From positions 1-64,000 of the forward strand of contig CANNFU010000009.1 in assembly GCA_947503965.1 (NCBI GenBank): 64,000 nucleotides of DNA, given 5' to 3'. The notes beneath the pieces were generated by a model that worked only from the letters and a program-made list of their open reading frames with translations, searched no databases and had not been told where the DNA came from. Shown one piece after another: positions 15,570 through 24,586 of this stretch. The stretch is from an uncultured Paracoccaceae bacterium (GTDB lineage Bacteria; Pseudomonadota; Alphaproteobacteria; Rhodobacterales; Rhodobacteraceae). The position numbers and the translations under genes were made by a program. The stretch's first letter is position 1; every line of letters begins with the position of its first letter.

Positions 15570-16526
15570 CTACGCCTCACCAATTACGAAGTCTGCATGT
15601 CCAGTCCGTGCCCACGCATCTTCAAGCAGCGCATGGTTCGGTCCCGGTGGTCGCCAAGGCGGGGCAAACGCGGGGAACGTCTGGAACAGCTGATAGGAGC
15701 AGGCCCCAACTTGCTGTTCCGTTTGTCGTTGCATCAAGGCAAGGCGCTGTTCGTCTGGCACCACATTCAGCACCAGAAGCGGTGCGGTTAGTTTGAGATG
15801 AGCCTTGTATGCGTCGCCTGTCACATAGGCAGCATATTGCGTCAGATGCCGCTGAAAGCTCTTTCGGTTCCAATTGCGAGAGGTCACCGGTTCGGTGCTG
15901 CGGTCGGCCTCAACGACAAAAAAGCGGAACCGGTCACCTTGGTCAGTGTGATATGTCAGGCCGAACAGCGCGTCCGGTTTGAGGTCTTTGCGCACCAGCT
16001 GGTCCGAACTGAGATCTGTGATCTTCAATGGACAGCTCAGCGTCGTCTGCGCGCGCGCCAAGATTTGATGCTGCGGGATGAAGCTGATGTCGTCTCGCGC
16101 AAGTGTCGTCAGTTCTACCGAAGCGGTGATGCAGGCCACCATGTGCCGATGGACCCACGGCCCCTGGTGTCCGCTGGTCTCGTGCGAAAGATCAGAGTCT
16201 TTGAGCGCCCTGAGACCGGCTGGTGCCGCCTGATGTACCAATTGATTGTACCCGGCCTTCAGGGTCGCAAATTGCTGCGGCGGTCGATCCAGATAAGGAC
16301 CGCAATGCGATGTGTTGTCTTCATGGAAGAGATCGCCGAGCCGCTCTTTTTGGCGTTTGGTGCTGGCCCGGAGTGCTGCGGTGTATGCCAGAAGATAGGA
16401 TGTGGGCAGCGGCCCGTGCTGATGCAGTTTTTGCAGCCACAAAAGATCGCGCTCTGACAAGCGCACCCGCTTGCCGGTGGATTGCCGCGTCTGACTGGAG
16501 CGCCGCCCCAGTGCATCGTTCACCAT
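15570..16526 (-). CDS. Replication-relaxation family protein
   Basis: A 318-residue protein resembling the replication-relaxation (MobC-like) family of plasmids and integrative elements. It has an N-terminal winged-helix region (RVRLSERDLLWLQKLHQHGP) and a conserved KPDALFGL segment followed by FFVVEADRSTEPV, which recalls a restriction-nuclease-like core. Members help start plasmid replication or transfer, though the mechanism is poorly defined. Its start overlaps the stop of the ATPase gene by 7 bases, placing it last in a three-gene operon. Confidence 0.7.
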   Translation of the reverse strand: MVNDALGRRSSQTRQSTGKRVRLSERDLLWLQKLHQHGPLPTSYLLAYTAALRASTKRQKERLGDLFHEDNTSHCGPYLDRPPQQFATLKAGYNQLVHQAAPAGLRALKDSDLSHETSGHQGPWVHRHMVACITASVELTTLARDDISFIPQHQILARAQTTLSCPLKITDLSSDQLVRKDLKPDALFGLTYHTDQGDRFRFFVVEADRSTEPVTSRNWNRKSFQRHLTQYAAYVTGDAYKAHLKLTAPLLVLNVVPDEQRLALMQRQTEQQVGACSYQLFQTFPAFAPPWRPPGPNHALLEDAWARTGHADFVIGEA

Positions 16527-18643
16527 GTCTCGCCCGCATCGGTGCTGGGATCGCCACCTGAACCACTAGCCCGTTTCTGCTCATCTGCTCTTAGGGACAC
16601 GTCTTTGCTGTAGCTCTGATCATTGGCGGCCTCGGCGTTTTGCTCTTCTTCGGCATTTTCGACTTCGTCTTCCACCGTTAGCTTGGTGTAGTGGATGGCA
16701 TAACGCTCTCGCATCTTCGCCTTGAGCTGGCCGTGTTCAGTGGCATCCATCCGATCTTTGGTTTCAAGCCACCCCAGCGGAAAGGACAGCGGCACCGCAC
16801 TAGATGAGACACCGCGGGCATAGACCGCAAAACTGGCCTTGGGTTGGCGTTCGATCAAACTGGGTTCGGTATAGAGCATTGGCGCCAAGGCACGGGCGTC
16901 CTTGGCTGAGACGCCACCGGCAAACTTGATGGAGGTATTGGCTGCAAAAGCTTCCTGCAGCTTGGGTTCCAACTGCCCGAGATACTGATGGGCCTGCGCC
17001 AAAATGAGGCCGATGTTGCGGTCGAAGTAGTCCGCGGCCTCATCAATGTAGACCAGGGTGGGCACCCGGTCGCGCTCCTTGAGCGTCGCCCGCTCCTGCG
17101 CGGCTTGCGCGATCAGGGCGATGAAGAACCGCCCAAAAATCTGGCTGCCTTGTTCCTTTAAGAGGTCCTTGGCCGTATTGATCAGGATCACCTTTCCTGC
17201 ATTGAGCTCAGAGAAGAGATCAAGCTTAGAGCGCGGATGGCTGAACATCCGCTCAAACGTCTGGTTCTCCAGAATACCCCAGAGACGGCGCAATACCTGC
17301 TTTTTGGTCTGCTCAAATTCACGCCCAGCAAACTCGGTTTCAAAGAAGTGCCTAGCGGTGCCTTCGAGTTTGGCGATATCGCTGGCAAACCGCACCTCAC
17401 TACCGGGTTCCATCAATTCTCTGAGGGTATGGATGGTGGCATCGGGGATGTGCAGCATCAATCGCGTGACATAGCGGAAGATCACATTCTGCTTTTGCGT
17501 CATCTGCGCATCGAGCAAGGTGCCCAGGACAAAATCATAAAGCTCCAGGATCGAGTTGGTCAGGCGCTCCCGTTCCAACAGCGGATAGTCCTGCAGGCGA
17601 TCTAATCCGACATCGAAGAGATTGAGGGAGACCGGGTATTCAACATCGGTCGGATCAATAATGACGACACGATCATGTAGTGGGCCACCCGGCGCAAATT
17701 CCTTCAGGCCCGCAATGTTGCGAATGAGGTCACCCTGGCTGTCCAGCACGACCACGCTCTGTCCGCCGCTGGCGACAGCCTCTAGGTCACTAGCAATCAG
17801 ATATTGCAGGGTTTGGGTTTTGCCGTGTCCGCTGCCCGCGACGATGTGTTGGTGCTCAAAACGCACTGGCTGCGGAATGGTATACAACACTGACTGATCA
17901 AAGATGGCCGAGAGCGGTGTGCCGGACAGATATGAGTGCACCAGCTTGGCCGGGTCTTTCTCGTCAGACTGTGACGGCAATTTGGGTTGCCGAGTGAACG
18001 ACCCGGGATCGGCAGGATTGCCGCCGGACACTGCCACAAGGTTCCGGTCAAGACGATCCGCCAGTTTTGGAAACAGACCGACCTCCCGAATGTCGTCAGC
18101 AAACCCAAGCTGCAGGCATTCTTCAACGACACTCGGCAAATTGGCATGACTGTGGAGCAAGCTGGTTGGGACTGTGATACCGCCGTTCAACGGCTCAGTA
18201 TCCAGCAAGGCAGGACACCCCTCGAACAGAGGTCGAAACACAAAAACCAGCGCGTCAACGATCAGGTCAAGCGTCTGTTCGTAGTGCTCGAGCAAGGGTC
18301 GTTCGGCATTGAGCTGATCGCGCAACTCCCACCAAGCAGTGATCGAACGCTTCTCACTCCAGTCGATCTCCGGCAGGACGAAGTGCCCTTCGCTGCCAAG
18401 AAGCTCGACGGCCAGTCGTTCAATGATTTTATGTTGCGGATGCCCTGATGTGACGCCGAGTGCTTTGGCGGCCCGTCCTGCGGCTGTCCTGGCCACATCG
18501 GCTTGCGCCGTTGCTGGAGTCAGACCTGCTCGCTCAAACAGCACTTCGAGCCGGCCATAAAACGCTCGGGTCTCGGCCTCATCACTGGAGCGAAGTAATC
18601 CATGCACAAAGGCATGCATCCGCTGTGGCAGGTGAACCGGCAT
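16520..18643 (-). CDS. TraG/HerA-type DNA-translocating ATPase (type IV coupling-like)
   Basis: A 707-residue ATPase. The N-terminal 250 residues are helical and unassigned. The motor domain has Walker A AGSGHGKTQT with VVVLDSQGDLIRN shortly after, and Walker B TLVYIDEAADYF, followed by a glutamine-containing sensor (ILAQAHQYLGQLEPKLQEAF). No membrane helices are seen, so any membrane attachment may come from the 170-residue two-helix protein encoded immediately upstream (TAG directly followed by ATG). Together with the replication-relaxation gene this resembles a DNA-processing module, but no secretion channel genes occur in the window. Confidence 0.8.
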   Translation of the reverse strand: MPVHLPQRMHAFVHGLLRSSDEAETRAFYGRLEVLFERAGLTPATAQADVARTAAGRAAKALGVTSGHPQHKIIERLAVELLGSEGHFVLPEIDWSEKRSITAWWELRDQLNAERPLLEHYEQTLDLIVDALVFVFRPLFEGCPALLDTEPLNGGITVPTSLLHSHANLPSVVEECLQLGFADDIREVGLFPKLADRLDRNLVAVSGGNPADPGSFTRQPKLPSQSDEKDPAKLVHSYLSGTPLSAIFDQSVLYTIPQPVRFEHQHIVAGSGHGKTQTLQYLIASDLEAVASGGQSVVVLDSQGDLIRNIAGLKEFAPGGPLHDRVVIIDPTDVEYPVSLNLFDVGLDRLQDYPLLERERLTNSILELYDFVLGTLLDAQMTQKQNVIFRYVTRLMLHIPDATIHTLRELMEPGSEVRFASDIAKLEGTARHFFETEFAGREFEQTKKQVLRRLWGILENQTFERMFSHPRSKLDLFSELNAGKVILINTAKDLLKEQGSQIFGRFFIALIAQAAQERATLKERDRVPTLVYIDEAADYFDRNIGLILAQAHQYLGQLEPKLQEAFAANTSIKFAGGVSAKDARALAPMLYTEPSLIERQPKASFAVYARGVSSSAVPLSFPLGWLETKDRMDATEHGQLKAKMRERYAIHYTKLTVEDEVENAEEEQNAEAANDQSYSKDVSLRADEQKRASGSGGDPSTDAGETW

Positions 18644-19156
18644 CTATATGCCCCTAATGATCACCTGACGGGCTTCCTCTTTAGGCAATGGCTCAACGGT
18701 ATGACGCTCGGTGCCGTCCCAATGCTTGGCGCTTTCCATGACCTGTCGCAGAAAGGAGACGATGGTGCCAAGCCAGGCTTCCTTGCGGGCCAGGTCAACG
18801 ACGCTGTCACATACAAAGTAGCGACCATGCAGCAGGTCTTTGACGTAGAGAGTTTCGCGCTTTTGGTGATAATAGAAATATCCCGTGACGATTCCAATGA
18901 CGAGGGCGATGGTTATTCCCAAAAGCTCAAGCGTTGACAGCAAAGCAAACCCGGCTGAAAAGCCAACCAAACCGGTGACAAAGGACTTGCGGACCAAACC
19001 CGGCTGATCCACGAAGATCAATATCGCATCCGAAAATTTGTATTTCTTGACGATGGCCTTTTCGTCGTCATCCAGTTCGATCTTGCCCCAGAGTTTAAAG
19101 TTCGCACCACCAGAAGCTGCATTGCTCTGCTCGCGTTTGAAAAGAATGTCCATCAT
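18644..19156 (-). CDS. Two-helix membrane protein, first gene of the ATPase operon
   Basis: A 170-residue protein. ATG 19156 is chosen over an upstream TTG. A hydrophilic N-terminus is followed by two closely spaced membrane helices (about residues 60-100: FVTGLVGFSAGFALLSTLEL, GITIALVIGIVTGYFYY) and a cytosolic C-terminal half. Its stop codon abuts the ATPase start with no gap. A role as membrane anchor or partner for the ATPase is inferred from that coupling; the family is not recognised. Confidence 0.65.
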   Translation of the reverse strand: MMDILFKREQSNAASGGANFKLWGKIELDDDEKAIVKKYKFSDAILIFVDQPGLVRKSFVTGLVGFSAGFALLSTLELLGITIALVIGIVTGYFYYHQKRETLYVKDLLHGRYFVCDSVVDLARKEAWLGTIVSFLRQVMESAKHWDGTERHTVEPLPKEEARQVIIRGI

Positions 19157-19275
19157 TACCCCATATGAAAACAAAACAATAGTGGGCTCATCAAAGCCTT
19201 CTTGGTGGGGGTGGGTCAAGAAAGATTGTGGCGGGGGTTGTTCTGCTCTTGGGCGATTTCAATCGCTAAAAGTGT

Positions 19276-19488
19276 ATGAAGTCATCCAGAATGGACGCGC
19301 ATATTGCGGAATTATGCGCAACTAAGATCAGCTATGTCTCGGGATCGCGGATTTGGCTTTATGGAGATACGGTATTTCAGTGGCATCTAGCGCACACAAG
19401 GCACAAAAGCGCCATTGGCGACGAACACAAAACGAGACTTGTGGTAACCGGAGTTCTTTCTGACACCGCAACAATACGCTTGATATAG
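19276..19488 (+). CDS. Possible small protein upstream of the H-NS-like gene
   Basis: A 70-codon frame in an otherwise gene-free gap of about 400 bases, with moderately protein-like sequence (SYVSGSRIWLYGDTVFQWHL) but no clear ribosome site and no recognised family. It could equally be chance. The gap must also hold promoters for the leftward ATPase operon and the rightward H-NS-like gene. Confidence 0.25.
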   Translation: MKSSRMDAHIAELCATKISYVSGSRIWLYGDTVFQWHLAHTRHKSAIGDEHKTRLVVTGVLSDTATIRLI

Positions 19489-19568
19489 GCAGAAAGCATC
19501 GTCACCAGTGGTGTTCTTGATACCGATGCCTATGATGTCCCGTGATCAAAGATAACAAGGATGATCAA

Positions 19569-19913
19569 ATGAAGCCCGATCTCAAATCCATGAACCGGAA
19601 GGCACTCAAGAAGCTCAGCGCCGATATCGACAAAGCACTCGCGCGTGTCACCAAAAAGGAAATGAAGGAGGCCCTCGCTGCGGCCCAGAAGGCAGCCAAA
19701 GCACATGGATTTTCCCTCGCTGAGATTGCGCCTGGTGATGGCCCGGTCGACAAGCCAACGAGAAAGACAACTAAGAAGAAAAAGAACACTGGTGTTCCCA
19801 AGTATGCCAATCCCGAAGACAAGACCCAGACTTGGACTGGCAAAGGGCGGCGGCCCGATTGGTTTTTAGCGGCAATGGAAGCGGGTAAATCCCCGGAGGA
19901 TCTGGCGGTCTGA
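19569..19913 (+). CDS. H-NS histone-family nucleoid protein
   Basis: A 114-residue DNA-binding protein. The N-terminal helix (KSMNRKALKKLSADIDKALA) is the oligomerisation segment, followed by a lysine-rich linker. The C-terminal signature KYANPEDKTQTWTGKGRRP is the H-NS AT-hook-like DNA-binding motif. H-NS proteins silence A+T-rich, recently acquired DNA, which fits the A+T-rich cargo cassettes here. ATG 19569 is used because the sequence before it looks unstructured; an upstream start at 19542 would add nine residues. Confidence 0.85.
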   Translation: MKPDLKSMNRKALKKLSADIDKALARVTKKEMKEALAAAQKAAKAHGFSLAEIAPGDGPVDKPTRKTTKKKKNTGVPKYANPEDKTQTWTGKGRRPDWFLAAMEAGKSPEDLAV

Positions 19914-20036
19914 CGGCTGATGAATATCGCAGTGAGACCGTGGCAGTTATCTGTGACCTGTGGCCATTTAGGTTCCGCGTTACCGTCACTCAAAAGTCAC
20001 CGGAACTGACAGCCTTGCCCATCATCGGAATGCAAA

Positions 20037-20564
20037 ATGCCCGATCTCCTGCAGGAACTTGATGCATATCTGCAATCAGACAATAGTCCGCCTGATTGTC
20101 TGATGCTGTCTGATCTTGATGGTTTCCTGACTGGCGTGGTCTGCACGCCAGCCACCGTTGCGAACTGGCCAGATGTTGCATTCGGTCCGGGTGCAACAGT
20201 GCCCACTCGTATTATGGATCTGGTCGAACAGCGCCTGGACGAAATCAAAGCATCCCTATCCGCGGAACCAGGATTGATCGAACCCGTGTTCTGGCAAGCG
20301 CCGGAAGGTCACGCCATCGCCATGGATTGGTGCGAAGGTTTCGTGGGGGCTGTGAAGCTCAATGCCAGCCTGTGGGATGAGTTTGGACAGTCAACTGTTG
20401 GCGCAAAGCTCATGCTACCGATCCTGGTTCACATGTTTGACGATGACGGTAACTCGCTCTTTGGATTGGCGCAGGAAGAGATTGATCAAGCGCTTGAGGC
20501 TGCATCGGAGGCAATCCCGCAGGTCGTACCACTGATTTATCGGGAAATCCGGATGGTGGGATAG
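20037..20564 (+). CDS. YecA/UPF0149 family protein
   Basis: A 175-residue helical protein of the UPF0149/YecA family, with LQELDAYLQS, LSDLDGFLTGVVCTPA and IAMDWCEGFVGAV as characteristic segments. The C-terminal SEC-C zinc motif seen in some members is absent. Function is not established. It lies between the H-NS-like gene and a small leftward gene. Confidence 0.75.
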   Translation: MPDLLQELDAYLQSDNSPPDCLMLSDLDGFLTGVVCTPATVANWPDVAFGPGATVPTRIMDLVEQRLDEIKASLSAEPGLIEPVFWQAPEGHAIAMDWCEGFVGAVKLNASLWDEFGQSTVGAKLMLPILVHMFDDDGNSLFGLAQEEIDQALEAASEAIPQVVPLIYREIRMVG

Positions 20565-20690
20565 GAGGGTGGTTGTGTGGCTTGGGGGGTATGCGGGTGA
20601 TCTAAAACCGAGCACGAGTGTGGGTTTCAAACGTTAAAGTGCCGACCACAACCGTACTCGTCCCTACCAAGCCCAGGGCGCACTTGAAAT

Positions 20691-20996
20691 TCAGGTGCTC
20701 TGTGCATCATGCCATTCGCGGATACTTCGGCTGAAGTTTGAGAGAGCCAACCCTCTGCTTACTCGGTAATCGAGACACTGAAACCCTTCCGAGACCGCAA
20801 CGTCGGTCTGCCCTTCGGGGACGAACTCATAGCGTCCGGTGCTTTCATCATTCTCAGGGTCGTAGTCGACGACGCGCCACGTTCCGATGATCTCTCCATC
20901 GCGTGTCACAACCCGACCACCGGAAAGCCTGAGCTCGTAGCCGCTTTCCATCCACTCGTCGTGACCCTCTAAATTGATTGGATATGCATAGTTCAT
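20691..20996 (-). CDS. Small hypothetical protein
   Basis: A 101-residue acidic protein with a beta-rich core (YELRLSGGRVVTRDGEIIGT, YEFVPEGQTDVAVSEGF). No signal peptide, membrane segment or known family. It has its own strand and gaps on both sides, so it is probably a single-gene unit. Confidence 0.5.
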   Translation of the reverse strand: MNYAYPINLEGHDEWMESGYELRLSGGRVVTRDGEIIGTWRVVDYDPENDESTGRYEFVPEGQTDVAVSEGFQCLDYRVSRGLALSNFSRSIREWHDAQST

Positions 20997-21249
20997 AAAA
21001 AGCAGTTAGGGAGCGCCGTTCTCAATTTCAAACCCTTCGGCCAAATATGTCGCAAGCTGATCAGGAGGACCTCAAACGGACATCAAGTCGGTTACGGTTC
21101 GCTGCATCGCAGTTTTTGCAAAGCGGGCGTTCATAAGTTTAACTGAAAACGCAAAGGAAGGCGACTGGTTGCCTTGCCCAGACAATGCGGATCGAAGGTC
21201 ACCGCCGGTTGCCATCCACTGCGTTTTAGAACTACGGGGCGAACTATTA

Positions 21250-22077
21250 TTACCGATCGCTACTGACATCCTGATTGCCACCGACATTCCAAAATATTAC
21301 TTTCTTGGTGCGGAATGAATCCGCATTATCTTTTAGAAACTCCCAAGCCTTTAAGTCGTAAAATTCGTCGCATGGAAATGGGCAATAATCGGTGGCAGGT
21401 TGTCCATATTTGTAATTCGGTTCGATTATTCGAATCATCGAATCCACGGCAATGTCCGCGTTAGCAAGGCAAGTTTGTATTTGCTTGGCAGACCGTCCTA
21501 TGGATACACCAATGATAGTATCAACCTTTTCGAGGACACCTCTTGCAATACCCGCGAGTGTTACTCCGGAACCACAAGGTACAATTACGACAGCGCCGCT
21601 CAGCATATCGTCTGGAATTCGGCGTGCTTCATATTCAACTGCTTGAATGGCCAAAGGAAATTCGAATCCGAATGGAATCATCCAACCGCCGATCTCCGAA
21701 ATGATCTTTTTTGCTTGATTGTGATTGATGGGCGTGTGATTCCCGCGAACAGGAATGATTTGAGCGCCAAGTCTCTGCGCCTGCAAGACGCTGGCACGCA
21801 TTTTTGCGTTGCCAAACTGCGGGTAAACAACAGAACACTCAAAGTCACCTTCGTGTGCACAAGCCGCAGCCACTGCGTGCCCAACTCTCGATCTATGGGG
21901 CTCGAAGCACCCAATCCGAAAGCACCCTTGTTCTCTTAGGTAAGGAAACATCATTCGAAGACCGCGCAGCTTTCCAAGTGGCGGCGCTGGAGGCCCTGAA
22001 TAGAGGTCATCCCTCTTAACAAATACCTTAGTGTTACAAACATCATACGTTTCTATTGGAGTGTTTTCAGTGTACAT
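21250..22077 (-). CDS. PLP-dependent enzyme of the ACC deaminase/D-cysteine desulfhydrase fold
   Basis: A 275-residue enzyme of fold-type II PLP enzymes. KRDDL (about 20-24) and the following LGKLRGL carry the likely PLP-binding lysine, and CGSGVTLAGIARG is the glycine-rich phosphate-binding loop. The phage-like brevity and the methyltransferase gene ending 4 bases upstream (22082) suggest a specialised rather than central-metabolic role. ATG 22077 is chosen; an upstream start would overlap the methyltransferase gene. The substrate is unknown. PLP enzymes have been proposed in DNA base hypermodification pathways; that use here is inference. Confidence 0.75.
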   Translation of the reverse strand: MYTENTPIETYDVCNTKVFVKRDDLYSGPPAPPLGKLRGLRMMFPYLREQGCFRIGCFEPHRSRVGHAVAAACAHEGDFECSVVYPQFGNAKMRASVLQAQRLGAQIIPVRGNHTPINHNQAKKIISEIGGWMIPFGFEFPLAIQAVEYEARRIPDDMLSGAVVIVPCGSGVTLAGIARGVLEKVDTIIGVSIGRSAKQIQTCLANADIAVDSMIRIIEPNYKYGQPATDYCPFPCDEFYDLKAWEFLKDNADSFRTKKVIFWNVGGNQDVSSDR

Positions 22078-22081
22078 GGCC

Positions 22082-23095
22082 TTACTTCTTGAAGACGAAA
22101 ATTGGCTCCGATCTCTTGGAGACACCGTATCTAGCTATATAAGAAGGATTGCTTTGAAGCATCATTTCATGAGTTTGAATATGATTTCTAAAAACTTTTC
22201 GTGCCATTTCCAGAAAATAGTCAGCTAACGGATAGCGACCGGTATTTGCTATATTAATGACAAAATACCCCCCTCTTGTGAGCAACCTATATCCCTCCAC
22301 CAATACCGGTGCCAAAAAGCCGTCAAGCCAGTTATCAAGGCTGGGATAACGAATGTAGCTTTGCTTTGGGTTATTAGAGTACTTTTCAAGTTTGAAATAA
22401 GGAGGACTTGTGAAAATAAGTTCAAAGCTCCCAGACGGAAATGATGGCATTTCATCCTCAGCACACCCAATCCTCGACTCTAGCCTACCCCCTGTGACAC
22501 TATTGAGCTTTACAATTCCTTCAATATGCTGCGACTCGGGGTCAATTGCATGATAGCAACGATCGGCCGCGAACGCAGCAAAGGCTCGCCCTCCAAACCC
22601 CGACGAGAAGTCCAATACCGGACTATTTCGTTCACTGTATTTTTCGTATATCGCCTTCGCCACCGTTGGTCGAAAGTTCGAGGCTCTAGATCTATTGTAA
22701 AGCCCACAAAATGTACGAATTTCATTTGCGCTCCAGCAGCGTCTGTCAGGTCTTAGTCGGACGCAACGTTCAATTATGGCTCGCAGACTTGCGTCGTGAT
22801 GGAAACACTCTAAGGGTGATCGCCCTCTGACCCTAACATTCCACAATGCGGGTTGAAGGCTATTTGCGGTGCGCAAACCAACACTGGAGGGACAAAGCAA
22901 AGCGCGTTCAAACTCACTCGCACCTATTGCTTTGAGCCTATCCAGTTCTCGTGCTGCGATCGACTCGCTAAACTCCGGGTATGGAAAGCCCTCTCGTCGC
23001 CAGTGCTTAAATGCTTCTTGCTGTGCAGCATCGTTGTCTAATTGACTCAGCGCTTGGACCTCGCGACCATAGTATTCTGTAATTCTCTTGGGCAA
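22082..23095 (-). CDS. Site-specific DNA methyltransferase (amino-MTase type)
   Basis: A 337-residue SAM-dependent methylase. Motif I is VLDFSSGFGGRAFAAF (about 168-183) and the catalytic motif IV is FTSPPYFKLEKYS (about 233-245), the (D/N/S)PPY type that methylates exocyclic amino groups of adenine or cytosine. The N-terminal 150 residues are a helical extension. No restriction endonuclease gene is adjacent; instead a PLP enzyme gene follows after 4 bases and a membrane-protein gene precedes. The trio may form a modification or defence unit. Confidence 0.8.
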   Translation of the reverse strand: MPKRITEYYGREVQALSQLDNDAAQQEAFKHWRREGFPYPEFSESIAARELDRLKAIGASEFERALLCPSSVGLRTANSLQPALWNVRVRGRSPLECFHHDASLRAIIERCVRLRPDRRCWSANEIRTFCGLYNRSRASNFRPTVAKAIYEKYSERNSPVLDFSSGFGGRAFAAFAADRCYHAIDPESQHIEGIVKLNSVTGGRLESRIGCAEDEMPSFPSGSFELIFTSPPYFKLEKYSNNPKQSYIRYPSLDNWLDGFLAPVLVEGYRLLTRGGYFVINIANTGRYPLADYFLEMARKVFRNHIQTHEMMLQSNPSYIARYGVSKRSEPIFVFKK

Positions 23096-23109
23096 AGCGA
23101 TTGAAGGAG

Positions 23110-24303
23110 CTATTTTCTCATTTCCTTAAAATACGGAATCGCAAACGTAGCGGACGCGGACGCCAATACTACGGCGGCGATGACTATCCAGTTTTCAGAA
23201 AAGTCAGATAACGCAAGCGTACCATCGATTATCTTTGGGAGGCTCTCTTCGAGAATTCCCGCCACTCCAAGAACTAAAAGAGAAAAGAATAAAGCCAGCA
23301 CAGGAAAGGCTGAACTTCTGAGCCAATGAAGAAAAGACCACCGCACGTAGACTGGAAGCTCGAAACTTGATGTATAGATTTCGTAGTTCTCATCTTGAGA
23401 CGGGAGTTTCTTGTTTGCGAACTGAATAGAGATCTTGTGGGTAATCTGCGTAGGTCGCAACGCGGCTAAAGAGAACCTTTGCACCCCATAGTTCCCGATC
23501 GGACGCGCACCGACGGCGCTGATTTCGAAGTCATCAGAGTCGACTGAGAGTTCAATGTCTATTTCACCCAGTGTCATGTTCTGACCCTTTAAGGATGGAA
23601 TATGGTGGGCATAGTCAATCTCGAGTGTCTCACCTGGCAGCAAGTAAAGGCTGCGGTTAGCGTGTCTACGCCTCCACCACCAAAACGCGTCCCCAGATTT
23701 CTGTATTCCAAATCGCGCATTCTTAGACTTTGGCGCGACGTTAACCCAAAGGCCTTCTCTCGCACTTTCTGTTACAAACTGGTTGGACGCCACTAGGAGT
23801 GAGAATTTGTTCCAGTTGTCGCCTTCATAACTTGAAGGGCACTCGCGATCTTGTTCTACGATGCGATCATCAAAAAACGCGAGAAACTCATTGGAAACGT
23901 TGACGCTAATTGAGGCTCCAGAAAGGTCATCAAATGCTCTGAAATCATAATGTGGCCCTAAGAAGAAATGAAACTGGCAAACACCTGCCGCCAGTTCAAC
24001 TTCGCGAATAGTCACTTTTCGGATTGGTATGAATTGGTCCTTGTTCTGTTCATTTTGGAACCGCGTACCCACTACAGCTGTAGTGCCCACGAGCGACTTT
24101 GCCTGTTGTGGGTCTACAACAATCGATTCAAGTTCCGGGTGTAGTAGGTTGCTTGGATATCGGAATGGCCAAACGTAGTTGGTGTTAGGTGGATATGCCA
24201 ACAGATGCAGGAAGTCGCTCCAATACGGGCCATCGCCGTAGAAGGATAGAAAAAGGTTTGATCTCATCTGGAACTCGCCCCAGTTACAAGAATTCTCGTC
24301 CAA
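23110..24303 (-). CDS. Membrane-anchored protein of unknown function upstream of the methyltransferase
   Basis: A 397-residue protein. About 320 residues are predominantly beta (for example FHFFLGPHYDFRAFDD, VSVDSDDFEIS-like strands). Two C-terminal membrane helices follow (SAFPVLALFFSLLVLGVAGI and WIVIAAVVLASASATF) and the protein ends in KEMRK. No family is recognised. It lies 14 bases upstream of the methyltransferase start on the same strand, so it is likely to be the first gene of a three-gene operon. The base composition looks A+T-richer than the core genome. Confidence 0.65.
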   Translation of the reverse strand: MDENSCNWGEFQMRSNLFLSFYGDGPYWSDFLHLLAYPPNTNYVWPFRYPSNLLHPELESIVVDPQQAKSLVGTTAVVGTRFQNEQNKDQFIPIRKVTIREVELAAGVCQFHFFLGPHYDFRAFDDLSGASISVNVSNEFLAFFDDRIVEQDRECPSSYEGDNWNKFSLLVASNQFVTESAREGLWVNVAPKSKNARFGIQKSGDAFWWWRRRHANRSLYLLPGETLEIDYAHHIPSLKGQNMTLGEIDIELSVDSDDFEISAVGARPIGNYGVQRFSLAALRPTQITHKISIQFANKKLPSQDENYEIYTSSFELPVYVRWSFLHWLRSSAFPVLALFFSLLVLGVAGILEESLPKIIDGTLALSDFSENWIVIAAVVLASASATFAIPYFKEMRK

Positions 24304-24586
24304 GCAGCGGCAATCAGGTCAATCTCCAGGCCTTGCTTCGGCTATATAAGCCTAGCAGTGTTTGTATCCTATTGGCTATACAAGAGTGATTTGAAGGCAA
24401 CCCGCGCCTCGCGACGCTGAAACATAAGTGGAGATCGGCGCCCGAGCCAACTTGCAGTGGAGCGTAAACTACTTTGGCCGTGCTGCGCACCCGAGTTTGC
24501 TCCTCGGTATCGAATGTCGGCAAAGATCGAAAACTGGGTGGCCAAATCGCTCATCCTTCAGAACTATTGTGTGCATCGCGACGGGC

